Shown in pieces: positions 52,849-60,745 of a DNA stretch of 64,000 bases. This stretch comes from Lacunisphaera sp044507675. Its GTDB lineage: Bacteria; Verrucomicrobiota; Verrucomicrobiia; Opitutales; Opitutaceae. The position numbers and the translations under genes were made by a program. The DNA is taken from assembly GCA_044507675.1 (NCBI GenBank), contig JBIQJF010000005.1:62001-126000 (forward strand), read 5' to 3'. The notes under the pieces were generated by a model. That model saw nothing but the letters and a program-made list of their open reading frames with translations. It made no database searches and was not told the origin of the DNA. Position 1 is the first letter of the stretch, and each line of letters starts with the position of its first letter.

Positions 52849-54393
52849 ATGGACGATACTTCGCATTGGCGGATGACCGCCCTGCTGCCCCGGTTTCCGC
52901 GCCTTGAAGACCATCTCAATGTTGATGTCGTCGTCGTCGGAGCGGGCATCACGGGCGTGACCGCGGCTTACCTCCTGAAACAGGAAGGCCTCACTGTCGC
53001 CTTGGTCGAAAGAGACCGCTGCGGCGGCGTGGACACCTCCCACACGACCGCCCACCTCACCGCCGTCACCGACCTGCGCCTGCAGGAAATGGAATCGCAA
53101 TTCGGCGCGGCGGACGCCCGCAAGGTGTGGGACGCCGGGACCGCGGCCGTCCACCGTATCGCCGAACTGGTGCGCACCGAGGATATCGACTGCGGCTTCC
53201 GCTGGTGTCCGGGCTTTCTCCACGCCACGTCGGCCAATGAAGACACCGCGCTGCTGCACCGCGAAACGGAAGCCGCGCGCACCCTCGGCGTGGCCGCGGA
53301 GTTTCAGAGCGCCGTGCCGATCTTCCACGTGCCCGGCGTGATTTTTCCCCGGCAAGCGATGTTTCATCCCCTCGCCTACCTTGCCGGGCTGCTGCGCTCG
53401 GTGCCCGGCGGCGGATCGCATGTTTTCGAAGACACCGAGGTGCAGGCCATCGAGAAAAACCCTCGCCATCTCACGACGCCGCGCGGCCGTATCAATTTCA
53501 GCCACCTCGTCCTCGCCACGCACAATCCCTTGAGCGGATTGGCCGGCATGCTCCGATCCACCCTCCTGCAAACCAAACTTTCCCTCTACACGAGCTACGC
53601 CATCGGCGCGCGTCTGCCTCGCGGCCGGTTGCCGGAGGGTTTGTTCTGGGACACCGGCGAACCGTATCGCTACCTGCGCGCCGAGGATGGCCGCAACCAC
53701 ACCTACGCCATCTATGGTGGCGAGGACCACAAGACCGGACAGGAGACCGACACACCAACAGCCTACGCACGCTTGGAAGAAGGCCTGCGCAAATTCGCGC
53801 CCGGCGCGGAGGTGGATGCCCGCTGGTCCGGCCAGGTGATCGAAACCACCGACGGTCTGCCGTATATCGGCGAAACGGCCGACCGTCAGTTCATTGCCAC
53901 CGGATTCGCCGGCAACGGCATGACGTTCGGCACCGTGGCGGGCATGATGGCCGTGGACGCAATTCTCGGCCGGCCCAATGCGTGGCAGCGCTTGTTTGAT
54001 CCCGGCCGGAAAAAACTCAGCGCCGCGTGGGACTATCTGCGCGAAAACAAGGATTTCCCCGCCTACCTCGTGCGGGATCGCCTCGCCAAGCCAACCGCGG
54101 CGAGCTTGCGCGACATCGCACCCGGCGAAGGGAAAGTCGTGCGGTTGAAAAACCGCCAAGCCGCCGCTTATCGCGACCACGACGGCCGCCTGACCGTGTG
54201 CTCCGCCGTGTGCACGCACCTGCAGTGCATCGTAGCGTGGAATCCCGCCGAGAAAACCTGGGATTGCCCGTGCCACGGCTCGCGTTTCCAACCCGACGGT
54301 CGCGTGATTTCCGGCCCGGCGGAGGATCCTTTGCCCCGCCTGTCGCCCACCACGGGCCTGCCGCTCCGTCCGCGCCGCGCCTCGATACGCTGA
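52849..54393 (+). CDS. FAD-dependent oxidoreductase fused to a C-terminal Rieske domain
   Basis: This 514-aa protein has a DAO-type FAD domain with the dinucleotide loop GAGITG (residues 31-36) and a late ETTDGLPYIGE / FIATGFAGNGMTFGTVAGMMA FAD-binding pair. A C-terminal Rieske domain follows, with CTH (Cys455, His457) and CPCH (Cys473, His476) ligating a 2Fe-2S cluster. Such fusions (YhfW-like) occur in many bacteria; substrates are unknown. It follows the 58-aa gene by 6 nt and precedes the LigD polymerase gene by 4 nt, an odd mix for one transcript. Confidence 0.88.
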   Translation: MDDTSHWRMTALLPRFPRLEDHLNVDVVVVGAGITGVTAAYLLKQEGLTVALVERDRCGGVDTSHTTAHLTAVTDLRLQEMESQFGAADARKVWDAGTAAVHRIAELVRTEDIDCGFRWCPGFLHATSANEDTALLHRETEAARTLGVAAEFQSAVPIFHVPGVIFPRQAMFHPLAYLAGLLRSVPGGGSHVFEDTEVQAIEKNPRHLTTPRGRINFSHLVLATHNPLSGLAGMLRSTLLQTKLSLYTSYAIGARLPRGRLPEGLFWDTGEPYRYLRAEDGRNHTYAIYGGEDHKTGQETDTPTAYARLEEGLRKFAPGAEVDARWSGQVIETTDGLPYIGETADRQFIATGFAGNGMTFGTVAGMMAVDAILGRPNAWQRLFDPGRKKLSAAWDYLRENKDFPAYLVRDRLAKPTAASLRDIAPGEGKVVRLKNRQAAAYRDHDGRLTVCSAVCTHLQCIVAWNPAEKTWDCPCHGSRFQPDGRVISGPAEDPLPRLSPTTGLPLRPRRASIR

Positions 54394-54397
54394 GCCC

Positions 54398-55300
54398 ATG
54401 GGCCGCCGGAAAACGCTGCTTCGCGTCGGGGACCACGAGGTCGAGGTATCGAATCTCGACAAGGTGCTCTATCCCGAAACGGGATTCACCAAGGGCGATG
54501 TCATTCACTACTACGCCGGGATCGCCCCGGTGCTGCTGCCGCATCTCGAAGAGCGGGCGCTGACGATGAAACGCTATCCCGACGGCGTGGATAAATTCTT
54601 TTTCTACGAAAAGCATTGCCCGGCCCACCGGCCCAAATGGCTCCGCACCGCGCGCGTCGCCTCGAAGCGCAACAAGGGCGACATTCGTTACTGCGTCGTG
54701 GACAGCCTGCCCGCGCTCGTCTGGGCCGCCAACCTGGCCGATCTTGAGCTCCACGTGTCGCTCGCGCAGGTCCGCGCGTTGCAGAAACCCACGGTGTTGG
54801 TGTTCGATCTCGATCCCGGCGAAGGCGCCACGCTGCTCGATTGCGCCCGCGTGGCCTTGGAAATCCGCGACCGCTTTCGTGCGGCCAAGCGAAAGTGTTT
54901 TCCCAAGACCTCCGGCTCGAAAGGCATCCAGGTGTATGTGCCGTTGAACACCGCCGTGACTTTCGACCGCACGAAGGAAATCGCCCGCGTGATGGCCGAA
55001 AGCCTCGCGGCGGAATTTCCGCAACGCATCGTCGCCAACATGCGCAAGGATCTCCGGAAGCGGAAGGTCTTCATCGATTGGAGCCAGAACGACGATCACA
55101 AGACCACGGTGTGCGTTTATTCCCTGCGCGGCACGCCCCGCCCCTCCGTGTCCACGCCCCTCGCCTGGAAGGAAGTCGAAACCGCCTTGCGAAAGAAGAA
55201 AGCCGAACTCCTCCGCTTCGACCCCGAACAAGTCCTGCAACGCGTCAAACGCCAAGGCGATCTCTTCGATCCCGTGCTTACGTTGAAACAAAAGCTGTGA
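54398..55300 (+). CDS. LigD polymerase-domain protein (stand-alone NHEJ primase/polymerase)
   Basis: This 300-aa protein is a single LigD POL domain: VEVSNLDKVLYPETGFTKGD at the start, VWAANLADLELHV, the catalytic acidic motif LVFDLDPGEGA, and SGSKGIQVYVPLN with the SG-K nucleotide-binding loop. LigD POL enzymes are archaeo-eukaryotic-primase-like and fill gaps at broken ends during NHEJ. The LigD-type ligase encoded at 59056 lacks this domain, so the function is split between two genes 4 kb apart. It is 4 nt downstream of the FAD/Rieske gene. Confidence 0.9.
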   Translation: MGRRKTLLRVGDHEVEVSNLDKVLYPETGFTKGDVIHYYAGIAPVLLPHLEERALTMKRYPDGVDKFFFYEKHCPAHRPKWLRTARVASKRNKGDIRYCVVDSLPALVWAANLADLELHVSLAQVRALQKPTVLVFDLDPGEGATLLDCARVALEIRDRFRAAKRKCFPKTSGSKGIQVYVPLNTAVTFDRTKEIARVMAESLAAEFPQRIVANMRKDLRKRKVFIDWSQNDDHKTTVCVYSLRGTPRPSVSTPLAWKEVETALRKKKAELLRFDPEQVLQRVKRQGDLFDPVLTLKQKL

Positions 55301-55358
55301 ATGCACCCCCTGCGAAACCGCCCAATCACGGGTGCCGCAGAGCAGGATGCCTCAGGGC

Positions 55359-55382
55359 TTAAGTAGTTTAATAGACTACTTG
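55359..55382. repeat. Left 24-bp palindromic repeat flanking the 121-aa gene
   Basis: The sequence is an AT-rich inverted repeat, AAGTAGT-N7-ACTACTT, inside TTAAGTAG...ACTACTTG, identical to the copy at 55766-55789 and in the same orientation. It ends 10 nt beyond the stop of the minus-strand gene at 55393. Its low GC content stands out in this high-GC region. Confidence 0.85.
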
Positions 55383-55392
55383 ATTGAGAGAC

Positions 55393-55758
55393 TCAGGCGA
55401 TGACCTCCCGGCCTTGTTGGCGAGCACAGAGCCAAGCCAACAGGAGCAGCGTTCGCTCGGCGTCCAAACAGCCCTGCCCTGCGCTGAGACAAACATAGAG
55501 CCGCTGACGCGGGATGCCCAATATCCGCGCCAGCTGGTTTTTCGCACCCCGCTTGCGGAGATGCGGTCGCACCTGCCGCACGAGTTCATTCCAAAGCGGA
55601 GTATCCGGACCGGGTTGAAGCGTGAGGCCGCGTTTGGGCGCGCGCCGCTTGCGGGCCGCATCGGCGGCCCGACTGGCGGCATTGAGCGCCTCCTCGATCA
55701 ACTTCAGAGCGAGTTCAACCGGCAAGACGGCGAGCGACATGGAATGGGGTGTATGCAT
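55393..55758 (-). CDS. 121-aa protein with possible HTH, flanked by palindromic repeats
   Basis: The N-terminal half has a helical segment (LPVELALKLIEEALNAASRAADAARKRR) and a basic linker (KRRAPKRG). The C-terminal half (about residues 55-115) has LVRQVRPHLRKRGAKNQLARILGIPRQRLYVCLSAG, where KNQLARILGIPRQRLYVCL fits a helix-turn-helix of the Cro/XRE type, followed by AERTLLLLAWL. No family name is assigned. The gene is tightly bounded by identical 24-bp palindromes, 7 nt upstream of its ATG and 10 nt downstream of its stop. That suggests a self-contained unit, either mobile or autoregulated. There is no convincing ribosome binding site before 55758, because the palindrome occupies that region. 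Confidence 0.7.
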   Translation of the reverse strand: MHTPHSMSLAVLPVELALKLIEEALNAASRAADAARKRRAPKRGLTLQPGPDTPLWNELVRQVRPHLRKRGAKNQLARILGIPRQRLYVCLSAGQGCLDAERTLLLLAWLCARQQGREVIA

Positions 55759-55765
55759 GGTCGGG

Positions 55766-55789
55766 TTAAGTAGTTTAATAGACTACTTG
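55766..55789. repeat. Right 24-bp palindromic repeat flanking the 121-aa gene
   Basis: This is identical to 55359-55382 and 407 bp away in direct orientation. On the minus strand it lies immediately upstream of the gene, where promoter or operator elements would be. If transcribed it would form a 7-bp hairpin in the leader. Confidence 0.85.
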
Positions 55790-56014
55790 CGGTTCGGGAA
55801 GACTCATTTCTAATCGAGCGGAGTGTGCACGCCGAAACCTGGTTTCTTCATGACATGAAGATTTATCTGGGAGCCACCTTTGTGACGGAGACCGGCACGC
55901 GCTCGCCGTGGGTAGCTGCAGGATTCCTATCCTCATCGCAACGAAAGCAAATTTGCCAGCCCAGCCAACCTCCTTGATCTTGCGTGATTCGTTGCTGATG
56001 CTCCCGTCCTTGCC

Positions 56015-56440
56015 ATGAAGCACGCTGCCTCCACAGACGATCGACAGTTCCGGGGTGCGTTCGAGTCCTGCACCTTTCCCAAGGCGGAGTTCAATCATCG
56101 GGCACATCTGCGTCTCGCCTACACCTACCTCGTCGATTTCGAGACCGAGGCGGCGCTTCAGCGGATGAAAGATGCCATATTCGGATTCCTGCTTCACCAC
56201 GGGATCGATCCGCGCAAGTATCATGAGACCCTGACTCGCGCCTGGATCATGGCCGTAAGGCACTTCATGGAAAAGCCCCCGGTCGCCACCTCGTTCGACG
56301 AGTTTGCCGCCCAGAATCCGGTGATGCTCGATTCAAAGGTGATGCTGACCCACTACTCTTCCGCGCACCTCTTTTCCGACGACGCGCGCTCCACCTTTGT
56401 GGAACCCGACTTGGATCCCATACCACGTTATCGCGACTGA
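56015..56440 (+). CDS. Conserved protein of unknown function
   Basis: This 141-aa protein has characteristic segments FNHRAHLRLAYTYLVDFETEAAL at about residues 25-47, KYHETLTRAWIMAVRHFM at about 68-85 and LTHYSSAHLFSDDARSTFVEPDL near the C terminus. It contains several His residues that might bind a metal. There is no signal peptide or membrane segment. I recognise the pattern as a widespread uncharacterised family but cannot name a function. It is followed 20 nt later by a lipoprotein gene. Confidence 0.65.
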   Translation: MKHAASTDDRQFRGAFESCTFPKAEFNHRAHLRLAYTYLVDFETEAALQRMKDAIFGFLLHHGIDPRKYHETLTRAWIMAVRHFMEKPPVATSFDEFAAQNPVMLDSKVMLTHYSSAHLFSDDARSTFVEPDLDPIPRYRD

Positions 56441-56460
56441 AAGAACGAACCGTGATTCTC

Positions 56461-56868
56461 ATGAAGGCCGTTTCCCTTCCACTCCTTGCGCTCGCGGTCA
56501 CGTTTGGTGGCTGCGTTAACCGTCGGTCAGCCAGCGTGACGGTGCCTGACTTGATGCCGCAGACCAGTGCACCGCTGACAGAGGAGCGCCAAGCGACCCT
56601 GCGACAGGCTCTGCACAAGGCGTTTGATTGGAATTCGGTGAAGGAATCGCAGCAGCAGAGTCTCTACGAAATCCTGGACCTTCTGCACCGGGGGAATCTC
56701 GGAGACGAGCGCGTGGTCGCGATCACGTTTATCTCCGCCGACGAGGCCCTCATCGTGCTCCATCATCGAGACCGTTCGATCGTCGTGCATCCTTCCGGCA
56801 CCGTGCGCGTGCAGCGTCTCGATGGGTTCTGGGTCGTCGTCCCACCCGAGCGTTATCGGCCTATTTGA
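56461..56868 (+). CDS. Putative lipoprotein of unknown function
   Basis: This 135-aa protein has a lipoprotein signal (MKAVSLPLLALAVTFGGC, with TFGGC as lipobox), followed by a short soluble domain with VVAITFISADEALIVLHHRDRSIVVHPSGTVRVQRLDGFWVVV, a beta-rich pattern. ATG 56461 is preferred to an upstream GTG 56452 since the signal begins there. The preceding gene ends 20 nt upstream, so the two may be cotranscribed. No family is recognised. Confidence 0.65.
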   Translation: MKAVSLPLLALAVTFGGCVNRRSASVTVPDLMPQTSAPLTEERQATLRQALHKAFDWNSVKESQQQSLYEILDLLHRGNLGDERVVAITFISADEALIVLHHRDRSIVVHPSGTVRVQRLDGFWVVVPPERYRPI

Positions 56869-57206
56869 ATGATGTTCGACTAGCTGTTGAGGCGGAAGCA
56901 TGCAGTAGAGGTGGGTCAGCGCGCTTGCGCGCGCTCTGGAAATGCGCCCGCAAGCGCGCTGCCCACAGAATCCCCAGGGAAGAGTGCGGTCGGAGCGTTT
57001 CGCGGTGAGATTTTCACTCCGTTTTTGCCGCTGAGACTGCGTCACGAAGACGCCTTCGGTCCCTTTCCCGGCTCAAGCAGGTCCCCACCCCATGTGTGGT
57101 GGGGCGTGCAGTCGCCTATGCTGGATGGAGACCAATCCAGTCTCTTTCCATGGCACTGCTCCCAACAGTTTTTCTCCACCGTTCGTGGCAGCGCGCAAGA
57201 CGACGC
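56869..57206. other. Intergenic region, 338 nt, with two strong inverted repeats
   Basis: No gene is supported here. It contains a near-perfect inverted repeat at 56911-56966 and a second hairpin CCCCACC-N8-GGTGGGG at 57083-57104. In-frame starts at 57096 upstream of the next gene give no recognisable N-terminal signal. Confidence 0.7.
56911..56966. repeat. REP-like inverted repeat (18-bp stem with a 1-nt bulge)
   Basis: GTGGG(T)CAGCGCGCTTGCG at 56911-56929 pairs with CGCAAGCGCGCTGCCCAC at 56949-56966, loop 19 nt. The single T is the bulge. It begins 42 nt after the lipoprotein stop and may be a REP-type repeat or a transcript end barrier. No T-run follows. Confidence 0.65.
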
Positions 57207-59075
57207 GTGAAGCAACTCATGCTCTGCGCGTTCAGCTTGTTCGTAATTGCGCACACGGCGGAGGCGACAGCGTATGCGGTCGAGGCTAGCGCCACCGTCA
57301 GTTCCTCGCCGGCACAGATCGCGCTGACTTGGACCGCGGGCCCGGTGCCCGCCAACGGCTATGCCGTGTCGCGCAAGGATTCGGGCGCAACCACGTGGAG
57401 CCCGCTGGTCAATCTTGTCGGCACTGCGCAGGGCTACACCGACACGCAGGTCACCACCGGTCGGGTCTATGAATACCAGATTGTCCGCCAGTCGCCCAAC
57501 ATCACCGCCTATGGTTACGTGGCGGCGGGCATCGCGGTATCGCCAGCCGATACTCGCGGCCGGATCATCCTCGTCATCGAACGATCAATCGCCGCGGGCC
57601 TGGCGACGGAAATCAACCGTCTCGCGCTCGATCTGGTTGGCGACGGCTGGACGCCGATCCGACGCGAGGTCGGTCGCGACGATTCTCCCACGAGTGCGCG
57701 CGAAGTCATCCGCTCCGCCGCCAACGAGGATCGCGCCAACACCCGCGCCGTCCTCCTGCTGGGCCACGTGCCCATGGCCCGCTCGGGCAACCTCAACGTG
57801 GATGGCCACGGCGGACGCCCCTTGCCGGCGGATTCCTACTATGGCGACATTGACGGCAACTGGCCCGATGCCAATGGCGACGGCGTTCTCGATCCCAATT
57901 CCCTGCCTTCCGACGTGGATTTGATGGTCGGTCGCGTTGATTTTGCCGACATGAGTTCCTTCGGAAGCGAAATCGATCTGTTGCGGCGCTACCTCGACAA
58001 GAATCACGCCTATCGCCACGCCCTTCGACGCGTGCCTGCCCGGGCTTTGGTGGGCGACCGTCTCGGCGATTTTTCCGGCGAAGCCTTTGGTGCCTCGGGC
58101 TTCCGCAACTTTGCCGCGTTGCTCGGTCCCAACAACACCACGACCGCGAGCGTTGAAGATGCCGCCGCGCTCGCCGAGCGCTGGATCACGCAACTGACGA
58201 GCAGCGACTGGCTGCTGGTCTATGGCGCCGGTGGTGGCAGCCACACCTCTGCCAGCGGACTCGGCACGCATGGCACCTATGCCGACGTGCGCTCGGCGGA
58301 TTTCGTGGAGAAACGCGCGCGCGGTCAGTTCTACCTACTCTTCGGCAGTTGGTTCGTCGAATGGAACCAGCCTGACAATTTCATGCGCGCCGCGCTGGCG
58401 GCACCCGATCTCGGACTCGCCGCGCTGTGGGCAGGCCGGCCCCATGTGTTTCTCCACCACATGGCCATCGGCGAACCCATCGGCTACGGAGTCCGGCTGA
58501 GTCAGAACAACAGTTCGCTCTACGCCAATGCCGTGAACCGGCACACGCGCGGCATTCATCTCGCGCTGCTGGGCGATCCCACGCTGCGCCTGCAAGTGGT
58601 CGCGCCGCCATCCGGCCTGCAAATCGCACCGGGAGGCGGTTCGCCGGCGCTGAGCTGGACGTCATCGCCCGACGCGTCGGCGGGCTACCATGTTTATCGT
58701 GCCTCAGAGGAAACGGGGCCGTTCACGCGAGTCACGACCTCGCCGGTCAGCAGCACCACCTTCACCGACCATACGGCGCCGGCCGGCAGCTACACCTATC
58801 AAGTCCGCGCGGTGCGGCTGGAAACGTCGGGCGGCGGCACCTATTTCAATACGAGTCAGGGCACTTTCGCCGCGACCACCGTCACCAATCCCACGCCTCC
58901 TCCGCCCTCCGGTGGCACGGGTGGAAGCAACACCACCCCGACGACCCCGGGACCCACGGGCGCCAGCGGTGGATCTTCTGGCTCGGGTGGCGGCGGGGCT
59001 CATTCCCCGACGATGGTGATCGCGCTCGTGTTGTTGCTTACAGCGAAAGCCCTATTCAGGAGGCATTCGTTTTGA
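57207..59075 (+). CDS. Secreted surface protein: FnIII - C25-peptidase-like (degenerate) - FnIII - C-terminal sorting tail
   Basis: The protein (622 aa from GTG 57207; ATG 57219 possible) has a signal peptide (MLCAFSLFVIAHTAEATAYA), an FnIII domain (about 27-110), a gingipain/C25-like domain (about 120-450) with DSYYGDIDGNWPDANGDG and LMVGRVDFADM, a second FnIII (about 465-555) and a Gly/Ser-rich linker. It ends with a TM plus a basic RRHSF tail, as in CTERM sorting signals. In gingipains a His in GHG and a Cys in the DVAC region are catalytic; here these are AGG (from Tyr339: YGAGGG) and FGSW (379-382), so neither is present. It is thus probably non-catalytic. Confidence 0.75.
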   Translation: MKQLMLCAFSLFVIAHTAEATAYAVEASATVSSSPAQIALTWTAGPVPANGYAVSRKDSGATTWSPLVNLVGTAQGYTDTQVTTGRVYEYQIVRQSPNITAYGYVAAGIAVSPADTRGRIILVIERSIAAGLATEINRLALDLVGDGWTPIRREVGRDDSPTSAREVIRSAANEDRANTRAVLLLGHVPMARSGNLNVDGHGGRPLPADSYYGDIDGNWPDANGDGVLDPNSLPSDVDLMVGRVDFADMSSFGSEIDLLRRYLDKNHAYRHALRRVPARALVGDRLGDFSGEAFGASGFRNFAALLGPNNTTTASVEDAAALAERWITQLTSSDWLLVYGAGGGSHTSASGLGTHGTYADVRSADFVEKRARGQFYLLFGSWFVEWNQPDNFMRAALAAPDLGLAALWAGRPHVFLHHMAIGEPIGYGVRLSQNNSSLYANAVNRHTRGIHLALLGDPTLRLQVVAPPSGLQIAPGGGSPALSWTSSPDASAGYHVYRASEETGPFTRVTTSPVSSTTFTDHTAPAGSYTYQVRAVRLETSGGGTYFNTSQGTFAATTVTNPTPPPPSGGTGGSNTTPTTPGPTGASGGSSGSGGGGAHSPTMVIALVLLLTAKALFRRHSF

Positions 59076-60741
59076 CGCCGGGTGCTTCGCGGACGACTTC
59101 GCGCGCGGGTTTGTCTTTGCGCAATCCCAGGAACACCGGGTGACGCAGCTGCCCGCCCTGCGTCCATTCGGCGAACCGCACCTGACACACCAGTTCCGGC
59201 CGGAGCCAGTGGACTTCGCGCATGGCGGCCGCGTTCATCGGCCGGCCGAATCGCGAACGGCCCGTCGCGGGAAGATTCGCGAACGGGCACTTGGTCCGGC
59301 GACGGCGCTGAAAAATACGGTGCAACTCTCCCAGACTTTTCTCATCGAAGCCCGTGCCCACTTTGCCGGCATACAGAAGTTTTCCATCGTCATAGTAGCC
59401 GATGAGCAGCGCGCCGAAATAATGGCGTCCGCCTTCGGGTGGCGTGTAACCACCGATGACAAATTCCTGCTCCGAGGAGATGCGACATTTCAGCCAAGCA
59501 CCGGATCGGCGGCCCGGCTCGTAGAGCGAACCCGCTGACTTGGCCACGATGCCCTCGAGACCCAAGCGGCCGGCTTCCTTCAGCAATTGAGCCGGCGAAA
59601 CATCGAAGGTTGCCGACAGGCGGATTTTATCGGGCGGTTTGGTCAGCAGACGTTCCAGCGCAGCCCGGCGCGCTTCGATCGGTTCGGACAGAAAGGAACG
59701 ACCATTCAATTGGAGCAGATCGAATGCGTAATAATAGATCGGCGGTCGCGACTCGCCGCCCCGCTGCTGCAACAACTGGAAATGCGATCGTCCCTTCTCA
59801 TCAAGCGCAACGATTTCGCCGTCGATCAACGCATCCCGACAGCGCAGCTTTCGGAACGCGGCGACCAGCTCCGGATAATCATCCGCGAAAGAGAGCCTGT
59901 TGCGCGACCACAACTGCGGAGGCTCGCCGCGCACCAGCACCGCGAGCGCGCGGTAACCATCGAATTTTATCTCAGAGTGCCATTCGCCCGCAGGAATCGC
60001 CGTCACGCCAAGTGCCTTCATCGGCTGAACGAAACCCGGTCTCCCGACAGTCGCGGGCTCCTGTTCGTCATCGGCTTTCTTCTTTGTCTTTCGCGCGCGT
60101 TTCCGCGGACGCGGCGTCGCTGGCTTGTCGCTGGTGATTTCTGCCATCGTGCGGCCCGTCAGCACCGACTTGTCACGGGACACGATTCGCGATGACGCGT
60201 GTTTCGGAATTTTTCGCGCGGCCTTGTTCTTAATCACCAGCCAGCTCGTTTTCTTCTCCTCTCCGCGAGGACGCATCCGGATCAGCGTCCATTCCCCGCT
60301 GATCTTTTCACCCGCAAGGGCGACATGCAGCCGGCCTGAGCGGTAGGCTCGATTGAAATCTCCGCCGGCGAGCGCATAGATGCCGCGGTCCCACAGCATC
60401 ACGGTGCCCGCGCCATAGTTACCGGACGGAATCGTGCCTTCGAAACTTCCATAATCCAACGGATGATCCTCCACTTCGATGGCCAGGGCCTTGTCCCCGG
60501 TTTTGGTCGGAAGCCCTTTGGGCACGGCCCATGATTTGAGCACACCGTCGGCTTCGAGGCGAAAATCATAGTGCAGGCGGGTTGCCGCATGCTTCTGGAT
60601 GACAAAGGAAGGCGTCGTCGCCTTCCGGCGTGAAGCGCCGCCGGGTTCGCCACTCTGATGCAGGTCCCGCTTGCGATGGTAAGCCGCCAGCTTGCCCGCA
60701 GATCGCCGCGAGGTGCGGACGCTGGTGGCTTTTCGGGGCAT
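59056..60741 (-). CDS. ligD: ATP-dependent DNA ligase LigD (phosphoesterase + ligase domains, no polymerase)
   Basis: This 561-aa protein has an N-terminal 3'-phosphoesterase domain (about 46-180; FVIQKHAATRLHYDFRLE, SGNYGAGTVMLWDRG), a basic linker (RKRARKTKKKAD), and an ATP-dependent ligase domain from about 236. The nucleotidyl Lys is Lys259 in EIKFDGYRA, followed by SRNRLSFADDYPELV, DGEIVALDEKG, EGIVAKS and a C-terminal OB fold. The polymerase domain usually fused here is absent and encoded separately at 54398. It starts 4 nt after the Ku stop, so both are cotranscribed, as in other NHEJ systems. It overlaps the convergent surface-protein gene by 20 nt. Confidence 0.93.
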   Translation of the reverse strand: MPRKATSVRTSRRSAGKLAAYHRKRDLHQSGEPGGASRRKATTPSFVIQKHAATRLHYDFRLEADGVLKSWAVPKGLPTKTGDKALAIEVEDHPLDYGSFEGTIPSGNYGAGTVMLWDRGIYALAGGDFNRAYRSGRLHVALAGEKISGEWTLIRMRPRGEEKKTSWLVIKNKAARKIPKHASSRIVSRDKSVLTGRTMAEITSDKPATPRPRKRARKTKKKADDEQEPATVGRPGFVQPMKALGVTAIPAGEWHSEIKFDGYRALAVLVRGEPPQLWSRNRLSFADDYPELVAAFRKLRCRDALIDGEIVALDEKGRSHFQLLQQRGGESRPPIYYYAFDLLQLNGRSFLSEPIEARRAALERLLTKPPDKIRLSATFDVSPAQLLKEAGRLGLEGIVAKSAGSLYEPGRRSGAWLKCRISSEQEFVIGGYTPPEGGRHYFGALLIGYYDDGKLLYAGKVGTGFDEKSLGELHRIFQRRRRTKCPFANLPATGRSRFGRPMNAAAMREVHWLRPELVCQVRFAEWTQGGQLRHPVFLGLRKDKPAREVVREAPGVKTNAS

Positions 60742-60745
60742 CGGT

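Noticed and set aside
55775..56263. Minus-strand 162-codon open frame
   Set aside because: It is antisense to the 56015 gene, begins within the repeat region, and has no motif.
57096..57206. Upstream start of the C25-like protein
   Set aside because: It would place basic and aromatic residues before the signal peptide; a GTG or ATG right at the signal is more natural.
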